64,000 bases of DNA. Origin: a virus. Positions 24,638-33,098 of this stretch are shown here, piece after piece. A model generated the notes under the pieces. It saw only the letters and a list, made by a program, of their open reading frames with translations, was not told where the DNA came from and made no database searches. The stretch is from positions 124,001 through 188,000 of the IMG/VR virus record IMGVR_UViG_3300013005_000001. One strand, given 5' to 3'. A program made the translations under genes and the position numbers. Within the stretch, counting starts at the first letter, position 1. Every line of letters starts with the position of its first letter.

Positions 24638-24965
24638 AATAGTTTCAGATATATCAAAGCAGTATCTATTGAAAGAAGATGCTGTCGAAGGATTTAAGAT
24701 AGCAGTAGAGAATGGTCAAACACGTTTGGCACTCCAAGTGTTGGTCGATATCATCGACGGAATGATGGAGATTTTTGACTACGCTATGGAAGAAGTTTCA
24801 GAAGATGACACTATTGTAGAAGTTCCAGTAGCAGTATCTGCTCCAGTTGAAAAAGCTGTTGAGATAGCAGAAGTTATTGAAGCTGTTGAAAAAGTTGAAG
24901 ATAAAAAAGTATCTCCTAAAAAAACAGCTGAAGTAAAAGAAGACTCTAAACAAACAGTAGAATAA
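24627..24965 (+). CDS. Small acidic head-module protein, 112 aa
   Basis: I choose ATG 24627 (GAGGAAAAAA just upstream) over the in-frame ATG 24615. It overlaps the portal gene by 11 bases. Residues 1-55 form a compact helical domain; residues 60-112 are a low-complexity Val/Glu/Lys tail (EKAVEIAEVIEAVEKVEDKK in shorter blocks). No family recognised. The acidic tail resembles that of the scaffold, so an assembly role is possible. Confidence 0.55.
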   Translation: MSIKIVSDISKQYLLKEDAVEGFKIAVENGQTRLALQVLVDIIDGMMEIFDYAMEEVSEDDTIVEVPVAVSAPVEKAVEIAEVIEAVEKVEDKKVSPKKTAEVKEDSKQTVE

Positions 24966-25726
24966 TGAAGCTAATAATAGGATGTCCAATTTATAAAAGA
25001 GATTGGATCTTACCAATTTGGTTTGCAGCACTGGAAAGACAATCTATTCCTCTGAGTAAAATTGGTTTCATTTTTGAAACTTCACCAGACGATAAAGCAA
25101 CTGTAGCAATGCTAAAGCTATGGAGACAGTATCATCCTGAAATTCCTTTATTTGAAATAAGGGAACGAAACGATATACCTCACTACAATCACGAAGACAA
25201 TTCAAGACAATGGACTATTTCAAAGTATGAAAATATGGTCAATCTTAGAAACTCTCTTCTTTCAAGAGTAAGAGAACTTCAGCCTGATTATTACTTTAGT
25301 CTTGATTCTGATATAATATTAAAGAACCCAAATACATTAGAGCTACTAATCGCACATGTTGCTAATGGAGCAGACGCTGTTAGTCCTTTAATGTTTATGA
25401 CTCCTTTTGATACAAATTATCCAAGCGTTATGAATTGGATAGACAAAAAAGAGTTTAGGGGCTATAGAAAAAATGAGTATCCCTTGGGAACTTACTTTAA
25501 ATCTGATATAATAATGGCAGCTAAAATGATGTCTAAACAGATTTATAATGATATTGACTATGAGGTGCACTCTCAAGGAGAGGACCTTGGTTGGTCAAAG
25601 AACGCAGCTATAAAGGGATATTCTTTATATTGTGCAAGTTATATATATGCTGCTCACATAATGCACGAGAATCTTTTGTCCCAATTCCAACAAATGGGTG
25701 ACCAAAGAGAACTTATCACAATTTGA
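24965..25726 (+). CDS. GT-A type glycosyltransferase
   Basis: Likely transfers a sugar from a nucleotide-sugar to a protein or glycan. It begins with the GT-A strand MKLIIGCPIYKRDW, then a helix-strand pattern, and has a DxD metal motif in SLDSDIIL (D114, D116), followed by the expected acceptor-side region with HSQGEDLGW. 253 residues is a short single-domain enzyme. It shares one base with the previous gene and sits between portal and protease. A natural target would be the capsid, or Thr-rich collagen-like fibres; that is inference from context. A role in host-surface modification is the alternative. Confidence 0.7.
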   Translation: MKLIIGCPIYKRDWILPIWFAALERQSIPLSKIGFIFETSPDDKATVAMLKLWRQYHPEIPLFEIRERNDIPHYNHEDNSRQWTISKYENMVNLRNSLLSRVRELQPDYYFSLDSDIILKNPNTLELLIAHVANGADAVSPLMFMTPFDTNYPSVMNWIDKKEFRGYRKNEYPLGTYFKSDIIMAAKMMSKQIYNDIDYEVHSQGEDLGWSKNAAIKGYSLYCASYIYAAHIMHENLLSQFQQMGDQRELITI

Positions 25727-25783
25727 AAACTATATAAAAATATGATATCTTTATATAAAATTGTTTAATGTTATAAAAGTAAA

Positions 25784-25791
25784 TTACTATA
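25784..25791 (+). promoter_or_regulatory. TTACTATA motif, copy 3
   Basis: AATTACTATATAT 40 bases before ATG 25831 in a 104-bp AT-rich gap with no gene. Confidence 0.4.
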
Positions 25792-25830
25792 TATTTCAGG
25801 CAATTGAATTATGCGTATATGGAGAACTTA

Positions 25831-27532
25831 ATGAGTTTCGATTTTATAGAAAATTTCACAGTTAAACTTCCAGATTTTTCAAAAATGGACTTTTCATTTA
25901 AGGAATCATCTGATTCTAATCAGGGCTTAATCATTGAGGTTGCAGCCATACATGAAGGTTTAACACGGAAACTATAATAACTATTCTGCAGAGGCTTTGG
26001 AAAAAGCTTTGCAGTCTTGGGTAGAGCCTTACCCCAAGCCAATCATTCTTAATCACGATCTTAACTCTGAACCTATAGGTAGAGTTATGGCAGCAAGAAT
26101 GGACAAAGAAGAAGATGGTTCATCTTTTGTTCGTTTGCAAATTGCTATTACAGATCCAGTAGCTGTACAAAAAGTTATGGACAAGAGATACTTGACAGGA
26201 TCTGTTGGAGGAAGAGCTGGAAAAGCAGTTTGCTCAATCAGTGGTGATGATCTTGCTAACCTTGACGAAAGCGGAAAGCCAAAGATGGCTCGCTTTAAGA
26301 GAGGTCAAGTATACAAGGGCAAGCTTGCATTTATCGACATGCAAGATATATCGTTTAAAGAATATTCTTTTGTAAACCAGCCAGCAGACTCTAAGTCAAG
26401 CGTTAGAGCTGTTGCCACACCAGGATCAAATGCTATAACAACATCTGATTCAGAGTGGGTAGCAAGAAGCTCAGCTTTTGTTCTCAGCATGGACAAAGAG
26501 GATATTTTCTCCGTAGAAGAGAACGAATCGCTTTTTGCTAATTTGAAAAGCAAAGAATCAAGACCACTTTACTTGCATCTAAAAGGTGCATTTCTTTCCG
26601 CTATGGCTATACAGGAAAGCGAAAATTACATTAATACTAATGATCCATTACTATCTCATGAGAATGATAATAAAGATGTCCACGAGGAGAATCTCACTAT
26701 GAATGAAAACGTTAAGGACGAAGACATTTTGGCTACTGTAGAAGAATTAAGCCAAGATCTTTCAACACTTTCTAATACAAAAGTTGAAGAGTCACAAGAT
26801 CCAGAAACAGCACCAGAGACTGAAGAAGTGGTTGAAGAAACCCCAGTTACTGATGCTCCAGAAACAGAAGAGTCAGTCAAGACTGAGCAAGATTTAGAGA
26901 ATCAAGCAGTTGATGCTCTCAAAAAGGCAAATGAAAAAATTGCTGAACTAGAAGCACAAATTGCAAAAGACTCATCGAAAGCACAAGCTACTGATGAGCA
27001 AGAGTCTACTGAAACTGTGGAAAAAACAGAAGTACCTACCGAAGAAGTGGTTGATTCTGCCAATGCCCCAGCTGAAGGAGAAACTCAAGCAACTGAAGAG
27101 TCCAATACGAATCTCACTGACGAAAAAGTAGTCTCTGAGCAAGATGTTGACGACGCTACAAAAAAACTTCAAGAGCTTGAAGAAGAAAACAAAAAACTCA
27201 AGAGCGCAATGCATAGAACTCTCGTAGAGAGAGTTGTTGATACAAAAATTGCAACTGGAATTGAGTCTCATGAACTTAGAGAAGAACTTATTGGAGATCA
27301 CTTAACACGTAGTGCTTCTTCACTAGCTGATTCATTAAGAGATCTTGCAAAACTTCCAACGGTTAAATCAGCCAAGGGAACAATGCCAGAAATCAACTCT
27401 GAGCTTACTGTAATTGAGGGTGAAGACAATGTCTACACTTTAGACAAGCAGGAAGATCTAGTTCAAGAAGATGATACAAAAACTCCAGAGCAACTTTTCG
27501 TAGATGCTCTCATGGGTCGTCGTAAACTTTAA
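25831..27532 (+). CDS. Prohead serine protease fused to scaffold, CGG-recoded, 566 aa
   Basis: ATG 25831 follows TGGAGAACTTA. After 45 codons the frame meets CGG (25966) and then TAA-TAA. Skipping C gives H-E-G-L-T-G-N-Y-N-N-Y-S, the conserved start of prohead proteases, and an open frame to 27532. Catalytic candidates are His75 in LNHD and Ser124 in TGSVGG. From about residue 200 the sequence turns into an acidic, Glu/Thr/Val-rich, coiled-coil scaffold (ELEEENKKLKSAM). The protease removes the scaffold during capsid maturation. An internal start at 26699 may make free scaffold. Loss of the shift would abolish the protease, so the shift should be efficient if real. Confidence 0.85.
25966..25969 (+). 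other. CGGA +1 recoding site 5
   Basis: Context ACA-CGG-AAA-CTA-TAA-TAA. Skipping C yields ACA-GGA-AAC-TAT-AAT-AAC and rejoins the protease frame. The preceding codon ACA is the same as at site 4. Confidence 0.7.
26699..27532 (+). CDS. Nested in-frame scaffold protein, 277 aa
   Basis: Inside the protease-scaffold gene an in-frame ATG at 26699 (MNENVKDEDILATVEEL) is preceded by CGAGGAGAATCTCACT, a strong ribosome binding site nine to ten bases upstream, at the boundary between the protease and the acidic scaffold. This is the arrangement of lambda C/Nu3, where the shorter product is the scaffold. It would also provide scaffold independently of the CGG shift. The site is visible; its use is inferred. 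Confidence 0.55.
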   Translation: MNENVKDEDILATVEELSQDLSTLSNTKVEESQDPETAPETEEVVEETPVTDAPETEESVKTEQDLENQAVDALKKANEKIAELEAQIAKDSSKAQATDEQESTETVEKTEVPTEEVVDSANAPAEGETQATEESNTNLTDEKVVSEQDVDDATKKLQELEEENKKLKSAMHRTLVERVVDTKIATGIESHELREELIGDHLTRSASSLADSLRDLAKLPTVKSAKGTMPEINSELTVIEGEDNVYTLDKQEDLVQEDDTKTPEQLFVDALMGRRKL

Positions 27533-27555
27533 TAATAATACAAGGAGAAAATTAA

Positions 27556-28311
27556 ATGAGTTTAGCAAAATTTCGTAAAGTTGGAACCAAGACCGGATCA
27601 GGTCGCTTCGTAGTTTCTGAGGGTATTGCCCCAGCAGCTTACTTGCTCCCAAGCCAAGGTCTTCCAACATGGTACACAGACAGTGAAGACGATCGTTTTG
27701 AAATCGTCATTCCAAAGGGAACCATTTTGTCAGTCGTTGCTAATGCAAGCGGTGATGCAATGGTAGTTCCTGCCAATGGTAGCGATGCAAGCGTTACTTG
27801 GGGCGATACAATTTCGGGCTGGAATCCATTAGCAGGTGCAACACCTAACGTTACACGTTCAGGTGACACAGTAGCGGTTGCATCTTATTCAACACCAATC
27901 GGCGTTGCCCAGTATGACCTCTACAGACCATTTGACAAAGGCACTTCACAAGGTGCTGGATTCATTACACACGGGTATGTAGAGTATCCAATGGTAACAG
28001 CAGTCAACGACGACGTAACAGTCGGTTCGCTCATTAAAGCAGACCACATGGGCCGTCCAGTTAACTTAACAACTACCTTGTGTGGTACAAATCCTTACCT
28101 TCAAGTTGGTAAGGTCATAGAGGTAGAAAAGTTTGCAACCAACTTTGATGATGGCTTGCTTTCCTACATGCAACTTCCTTCGGACCCAGGTGCTTTGAAG
28201 ACCGTATTTGAACTTACCCGTTCAGGTACCTATTCTGGCAAGCTTGGTATCCGTAGTAATTTGGATGTTACCAACGTAATTGGCGCATTCCGCGTTAATC
28301 TCACACTTTAA
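27556..28311 (+). CDS. Capsid decoration or head-stabilising protein candidate, 251 aa
   Basis: ATG 27556 follows AAGGAGAAAATTAA. It lies between the protease-scaffold and the major capsid gene, the usual place of a decoration protein. It is beta-rich, Thr/Ser/Gly/Pro-rich and poor in helices, with tracts such as TILSVVANASGDAMVV and GVAQYDLYRPF. Codon use is more optimised than in neighbours (as for the capsid gene), suggesting abundant expression. No named family recognised with certainty. Confidence 0.6.
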   Translation: MSLAKFRKVGTKTGSGRFVVSEGIAPAAYLLPSQGLPTWYTDSEDDRFEIVIPKGTILSVVANASGDAMVVPANGSDASVTWGDTISGWNPLAGATPNVTRSGDTVAVASYSTPIGVAQYDLYRPFDKGTSQGAGFITHGYVEYPMVTAVNDDVTVGSLIKADHMGRPVNLTTTLCGTNPYLQVGKVIEVEKFATNFDDGLLSYMQLPSDPGALKTVFELTRSGTYSGKLGIRSNLDVTNVIGAFRVNLTL

Positions 28312-28355
28312 TAAAATAAAAAAAGAAAAACACTAACAGGAGGAATAATCCTAAG

Positions 28356-29411
28356 ATGAGCAAAACAATCCAAGAGCTCCTCTCGGGTCTCCCAGCTTGG
28401 GAAGCCGCGCTGGCCGAAGACGGACACATTGACGAGAACAACAGAGTAACAATTAAGGAAGCATTTGCATCGTCAGACGCAGCTGCCCTTTTCCCTAAGG
28501 TTATTTCACGTACTCTTAGAGAAGCAGCAGAACCACAATTATTGGTTACGCCACTTCTTTCAACAGTCCGTTTAGGAAAAGGACGCTCTTTGGAGTTTCC
28601 TGCAGTAAACGCAATTCAAGCTGCTGAGATCCCAGAAGGACAAGAATATCCAGAGCAGGCATTAGCCTTCGCAAAGCAGATTGAGGGTAAGGTATCCAAG
28701 AAGGGTGTCAAGCTTTCATTCACTGAAGAAGTCATTGCCGATTCATTATGGGACATCGTAGGTCTCCATGTAAGAGCTGCAGGACGCGCTATGGCACGTC
28801 TCAAGGAGCAGATTGCATTGAGCCGCTTTAAAGATGCTGCAACAATCGTTTTTGACAATGATGACGCAGCATATGACGACACAACCGGTCTCGGTATCGA
28901 CGGCAATGCCAACGACACCATTCGTTGGGATGACGTCGTTGACATGGCAGCAGTGCTCATGGCAGAAAAGCATGTTCCTACAGACTTCATACTTCACCCA
29001 TTAATGTGGTCAGTGTTCCTTAAGGACGCTATCTTCCACATGGGTGGTGCAGCATCAGCAGTTAATACCAGCTGGGGATACCGCCCTACTAACGCAGAGT
29101 CAGCACTTCAAGCAAGTGCCCCAATGGGATTGAATGTTATTGTTTCACCTTTCGTAAGCTTTACAGCTAAGAGTGGTGCAACTGCAGCTAAGTCAGATCT
29201 TTTCTTGATCGACCGCAATGAAGTAGGAACTATCCTCGTCAAGGATGACATGAGCACAGATCAGTTCGATGATCCTAGCCGTGACATTCGTCAGATGAAG
29301 ATGAAAGAGCGTTATGACATCGTAATGCTTGGTGACGGTGAGGGTATCACAGTTGCTAAGAACGTTAGACTTGCTCGCAACTACGAGGTTGGTGTGGTTA
29401 ACACCATCTAA
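28356..29411 (+). CDS. Major capsid protein, HK97 fold
   Basis: 351 residues. ATG 28356 lies behind CAGGAGGAATAATCCTAAG. The layout matches HK97-fold capsid proteins: an N-terminal helical arm (KTIQELLSGLPAWEAAL), an extended loop with SLEFPAVNAIQAAEIPEGQEY, a spine helix (VIADSLWDIVGLHVRAAGRAMARLKE in blocks) and a C-terminal P-domain with RYDIVMLGDGEGITV. The position after protease, scaffold and decoration genes supports the call. It is followed by a strong hairpin at 29451-29472. No N-terminal cleavage site was identified. Confidence 0.88.
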   Translation: MSKTIQELLSGLPAWEAALAEDGHIDENNRVTIKEAFASSDAAALFPKVISRTLREAAEPQLLVTPLLSTVRLGKGRSLEFPAVNAIQAAEIPEGQEYPEQALAFAKQIEGKVSKKGVKLSFTEEVIADSLWDIVGLHVRAAGRAMARLKEQIALSRFKDAATIVFDNDDAAYDDTTGLGIDGNANDTIRWDDVVDMAAVLMAEKHVPTDFILHPLMWSVFLKDAIFHMGGAASAVNTSWGYRPTNAESALQASAPMGLNVIVSPFVSFTAKSGATAAKSDLFLIDRNEVGTILVKDDMSTDQFDDPSRDIRQMKMKERYDIVMLGDGEGITVAKNVRLARNYEVGVVNTI

Positions 29412-29450
29412 TCTTAGGAAAGTTATAGTTACGACTATCCTAGTGACAGG

Positions 29451-29472
29451 GGAGTGGCTTTCGAGCCACTCC
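29451..29472 (+). terminator. Hairpin after the capsid gene
   Basis: A perfect 9-bp stem GGAGTGGCT-TTCG-AGCCACTCC with a UUCG tetraloop, followed by TCTGTTGTTATTATAG. It is very stable with a weak T-run, so it may be a terminator or an mRNA 3'-end stabiliser of the capsid transcript. Confidence 0.65.
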
Positions 29473-29498
29473 TCTGTTGTTATTATAGACTTAATTCA

Positions 29499-29506
29499 TT
29501 ACTATC
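29499..29506 (+). promoter_or_regulatory. TTACTATC motif, copy 4
   Basis: CATTACTATCTAAG 31 bases before GTG 29537 and just after the capsid terminator, where a new promoter is expected. Confidence 0.4.
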
Positions 29507-29536
29507 TAAGATGAATATTATAAACAGGAGATAGAT

Positions 29537-30307
29537 GTGTCGCTTCCTTTGATCGAATACGCTATTGTCGATAACAATATGGTTGTTATTAGATTTGGCA
29601 AAACTATAAAAATTTCTAGTCTTACAAACGCTAACTTTGTAGTTCAGACAACTGACGCAACACCTTCTAATTTGGCTAATCCATTTTTGCAAATAAATAC
29701 AATTGCAGATTATAATCAAATTTCAAGAACATTAAAACTATACTGGGATACAGTTAGACAATCTGGCAAAGAATATAAAATTAGACTGACTAATTTTCTA
29801 GATGCAGCCAATGAGTCTATTACTGAAGAGCAAATAGTATTTACTCAATCAGAATCAGCAACTCCTTCTGACTTTAATTCTTACACAGTTCCTTTAGTTC
29901 AAGAACTATTGATAGAGGATCACTCTATCAGAACAGACGCTTTTACTACCGTTCAAATTCTTGCAAAGAATCCAAGATTTTATATAACTAGTGTTGATCC
30001 AGAAAATGGAGAATTCTATTTAGATAATGCATATAATAACGGAAGAGTAATTATATCGTTTAGCTCTAGACCTGCAAGCAACTTTCTAAATAATTCCTAC
30101 TTTAAAGTTCAAAGAAAGAAAATTCAAAACCAGCCAGCAAGATGGCAGAATCTATCAGCTAATGTATCAATGCATTCTTGGAAGCCAGAAGTTTATGTAG
30201 ACTTCCCATCTCTTGATGCTACGCCGTCATATTATTCAGATAACAAAGACTATTTTGAAACAGGATATAAATATAGAATTATAGTTTCTAAAGATATAGG
30301 CATTTAA
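29537..30307 (+). CDS. Beta-rich virion protein, 256 aa
   Basis: GTG at 29537 follows CAGGAGATAGAT; the overlapping ATG at 29535 opens only a six-codon frame. The protein is built of beta strands and short turns with N-terminal Ig-like character (IEYAIVDNNMVVIRFGKTIKI). No enzymatic motif. It opens the fibre operon 29537-35305, probably as an adaptor that joins fibres to the virion. Confidence 0.55.
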   Translation: MSLPLIEYAIVDNNMVVIRFGKTIKISSLTNANFVVQTTDATPSNLANPFLQINTIADYNQISRTLKLYWDTVRQSGKEYKIRLTNFLDAANESITEEQIVFTQSESATPSDFNSYTVPLVQELLIEDHSIRTDAFTTVQILAKNPRFYITSVDPENGEFYLDNAYNNGRVIISFSSRPASNFLNNSYFKVQRKKIQNQPARWQNLSANVSMHSWKPEVYVDFPSLDATPSYYSDNKDYFETGYKYRIIVSKDIGI

Positions 30308-30308
30308 A

Positions 30309-30719
30309 GTGGCTAATTTTATATATGGAAAAGCAAAACAATCTTTATTAAATGGTGAATTTAATATTGTTTCTGACTCATTAAAAGTTCTTTTAGTTAC
30401 AGACTCTTATGTTCCCAATCAAAATACTGATCAGTTTGTTTCTAATATTTCCGCTTCTCACATAAGGCAAAGAACTTCTTCGTTAACTAATGTAACCAAT
30501 GTTCTGGGTGTGATCGATGCTGACAATGTATCAGTCGCAGATTATGGTGGATTACCGTTTAAAGCTTTAATTATTTACAAAGATTCTGGCACTGATTCAA
30601 CATCTAGACTTTTAGCATACATAGATACTGCAACTGGCATACCTTTTTTAGGAATAAATGCAACAACAGATATTACTATAAACTGGAGCAATGGCTCAAA
30701 TAAAATTATATCTTTATAA
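30309..30719 (+). CDS. Small tail-fibre-operon protein, 136 aa
   Basis: GTG 30309, one base after the previous stop. The start ANFIYGKAKQSLLNGEFNI, followed by DSLKVLLVTDSY, resembles a protein type that I know from fibre regions of many actinobacterial and cyanobacterial phages, where it is a small structural protein. Beta-rich, 136 residues. Function probably fibre attachment or tip; no named family assigned. Confidence 0.6.
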   Translation: MANFIYGKAKQSLLNGEFNIVSDSLKVLLVTDSYVPNQNTDQFVSNISASHIRQRTSSLTNVTNVLGVIDADNVSVADYGGLPFKALIIYKDSGTDSTSRLLAYIDTATGIPFLGINATTDITINWSNGSNKIISL

Positions 30720-30730
30720 AGGTACACAAT

Positions 30731-31048
30731 ATGGCAACTAGTTATCCAAGTTCTTTAGACAACTTTATAAATCCTACAGCAACAGATAGTTTAAGTTCTG
30801 GAGTAGTGCCTCATGCAGAGCAACACGCCAATCTTAATGATGCTATAGAAGCAGTGCAAACTGTTCTTGGAATCCTTCCAGCTGGCAGTTTTTTAACAAT
30901 TAAAGACAGAATTGCTGCGTCAGAAGCTCTAAACGGCATGAGTGACGTTACTATTAGTTCTGTTGCTAATGGTGATGTACTAAGGTACAACGGATCAAAA
31001 TGGTCTAATTATGGCGAGAATAATCTTACCGATGGAGGAAACTTTTAA
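30731..31048 (+). CDS. Fibre segment protein, 105 aa
   Basis: Begins SYPSSLDNFINPTATDSL and contains VPHAEQHANLNDAIEAVQ, a widespread module of phage tail fibres and tailspikes, then a short LRYNGSKW strand. It lies between the 136-residue gene and the long fibre. Probably a linker or trimerisation unit of the fibre. Confidence 0.65.
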   Translation: MATSYPSSLDNFINPTATDSLSSGVVPHAEQHANLNDAIEAVQTVLGILPAGSFLTIKDRIAASEALNGMSDVTISSVANGDVLRYNGSKWSNYGENNLTDGGNF

Positions 31049-31050
31049 AA

Positions 31051-33057
31051 ATGGCTAATACAATCAGAATCAAAAGAAGAGCAGCTGGAGATGGCGCAGG
31101 CGCACCATCCAGTCTTGCAAATGCGGAATTAGCATTTAACGAGTCCACTAACATATTGTACTATGGTACAGGCACTGGTGGTGCTGGTGGATCAGCTACT
31201 CAGGTTATAGCCATTGGTGGTTCCGGAGCTGTAGTCGGTCTTGCTGGCGATCAAACAATTACTGGTAACAAAACTTTTTCTGGTACTGTAGCTCTTGGCG
31301 CTTCAGCAACCGCAACAACAAAAACAGCTGGTGACAACTCTACATCAGTAGCAACTACTGCATACGTAGCTACAGCAGTTGCTGCCGTAGGCGCATTTTC
31401 TGGATTGACTTTTGCAGGCGATGGTGGAACCACACAGGCTATAGCAAGTGGCGATACTCTTACTATATCTGGTGGCGTTGGTCTTAGTTCGACAGCATCT
31501 GCAATAGATACAGTCACAGTCAATCTTGATAATACATCAGTTACAGCTGGTTCTTACGGTTCAGCTAGCGCAATCCCAACCTTTACGGTTGACGCTCAAG
31601 GTCGTTTGACCGCAGCTGGAACAGCTTCTATATCTACTTCATTCACAGTTGATGCAGATAGCGGTTCAGATTTAACAATTTCTGGTGGAGATACCTTTAG
31701 AATAATTGGTGGCACTGGCTTAACATCGACGGCTTCTGCAACCGACACACTTACTTTGGACCTCGATAACACAACCGTAACTGGTGGATCATATGGTTCA
31801 GCTACAGCAGTTTCAACCTTTACAGTTGACGCTCAAGGTCGTTTGACCGCAGCTGGAACAGCAACAATTGCTATCCCAGCAAGTGCAGTTACAGACTTTA
31901 CAGAGGCTGCACAAGATGCAGTTGGAAATGCAGTTGGAACAGGCCTTACTTACACTGATTCAACTGGTGCAATTTCGGTAACAGCAAATACCTACGACGC
32001 CTATGGCGCAGCATCCTCAGCTCAAAGTGCAGCAGAATCAACTGCTTCAGGTTATGTATCAACTCACTCATCAGCTACAACATCAGTACATGGTGTTACT
32101 GGAAATGTTGTTGGAACAACTGATACTCAGACACTTACCAACAAGACACTTACTAGCCCAGTAATAACTGGAGCAGTATTCAATGATGGTTCAATAGTCT
32201 TTGAAGGTGCAACAGCCGATGCTCATGAAACAACTCTTACAATCACTGATCCAACTGCAGATAGAACAATTACATTTCCAGATGCTACAGGTACAGTTGC
32301 TTTAGCTGCAGACGTTGCAGCATTGTCTGGTGCAACATTTACTGGTGCAGTATCTGGTACATCTCTTACTCTTTCAGGTGACTTAACAGTTAATGGTACA
32401 ACAACTACAATTAACTCAACTACAGTAAGTGTCGACGACAAGAATCTTGAACTTGGCTCAAGTGTCTCTCCATCAGATGCTGGTGCAGACGGTGGTGGTA
32501 TTACGCTCAAGGGAACTACGGACAAGACTTTTAACTGGGTTGATGCAACTGATGCATGGACTTCATCTGAGAATCTCAACCTTCTAACTGGCAAGTCATT
32601 GTTAATCGCAGGAACTTCCGTACTTAACGCCACTACTCTTGGTTCAGGAGTAACGGCATCAAGCCTTACCTCAGTTGGAACAATAGCAACTGGTGTATGG
32701 AATGGCACGGCAATAGCCATAGCTAACGGTGGAACCGGCTCTACAAGTGCTGGAGACGCTCGTACGGCTCTTGGAGTAGCAATTGGCTCTGATGTACAGG
32801 CTTACAACGCTACGCTTGCTGCAGTGGCTGGTGGAACATATACTGGCGATGACAGCATTACTACACTTGGAACAATTACCACTGGTACTTGGACTGGTAC
32901 AGCAATCGCCATCGCTAACGGTGGTACTGGATCAACAACTGATTCCGGAGCTCGTACAGCCCTTGGATTGGCCATTGGAACCAACGTACAGGCTTATAGC
33001 TCAGTATTAGATAACGTAGCTGCAGGCAACTATACTCTTGACGGTGGCACATTCTAA
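31051..33057 (+). CDS. Long repetitive tail fibre, 668 aa
   Basis: Two bases after the previous stop. Starts NTIRIKRRAAGDGAGAPSS, the common phage fibre N-terminus, then repeats: two copies of TVDAQGRLTAAGTA with flanking sequence, NKTFSG and NKTLTSPVITG units, and near the end two long copies of GTAIAIANGGTGST. Ser/Thr/Gly/Ala-rich with almost no charged residues, a triple-beta-helix type fibre. The near-identical DNA of the repeats (for example 31585-31622 and 31818-31860) allows recombination and length variation. Confidence 0.75.
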   Translation: MANTIRIKRRAAGDGAGAPSSLANAELAFNESTNILYYGTGTGGAGGSATQVIAIGGSGAVVGLAGDQTITGNKTFSGTVALGASATATTKTAGDNSTSVATTAYVATAVAAVGAFSGLTFAGDGGTTQAIASGDTLTISGGVGLSSTASAIDTVTVNLDNTSVTAGSYGSASAIPTFTVDAQGRLTAAGTASISTSFTVDADSGSDLTISGGDTFRIIGGTGLTSTASATDTLTLDLDNTTVTGGSYGSATAVSTFTVDAQGRLTAAGTATIAIPASAVTDFTEAAQDAVGNAVGTGLTYTDSTGAISVTANTYDAYGAASSAQSAAESTASGYVSTHSSATTSVHGVTGNVVGTTDTQTLTNKTLTSPVITGAVFNDGSIVFEGATADAHETTLTITDPTADRTITFPDATGTVALAADVAALSGATFTGAVSGTSLTLSGDLTVNGTTTTINSTTVSVDDKNLELGSSVSPSDAGADGGGITLKGTTDKTFNWVDATDAWTSSENLNLLTGKSLLIAGTSVLNATTLGSGVTASSLTSVGTIATGVWNGTAIAIANGGTGSTSAGDARTALGVAIGSDVQAYNATLAAVAGGTYTGDDSITTLGTITTGTWTGTAIAIANGGTGSTTDSGARTALGLAIGTNVQAYSSVLDNVAAGNYTLDGGTF

Positions 33058-33064
33058 TTAAAAG

Positions 33065-33079
33065 TGGTATAATACTATC
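33065..33079 (+). promoter_or_regulatory. Extended -10 plus ATACTATC element
   Basis: TGGTATAAT, an extended -10 box, overlaps ATACTATC (33072-33079), 20 bases before ATG 33099. Suggests a separate promoter for the PASTA/FPP gene. Confidence 0.4.
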
Positions 33080-33098
33080 TTTAACCATGGAGTAAAAA

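Noticed and set aside
31051-33057. Long minus-strand open frames opposite the fibre genes
   Set aside because: They are shadows caused by the low-stop codon bias of Thr/Ala/Gly-rich fibre genes; no start signals.
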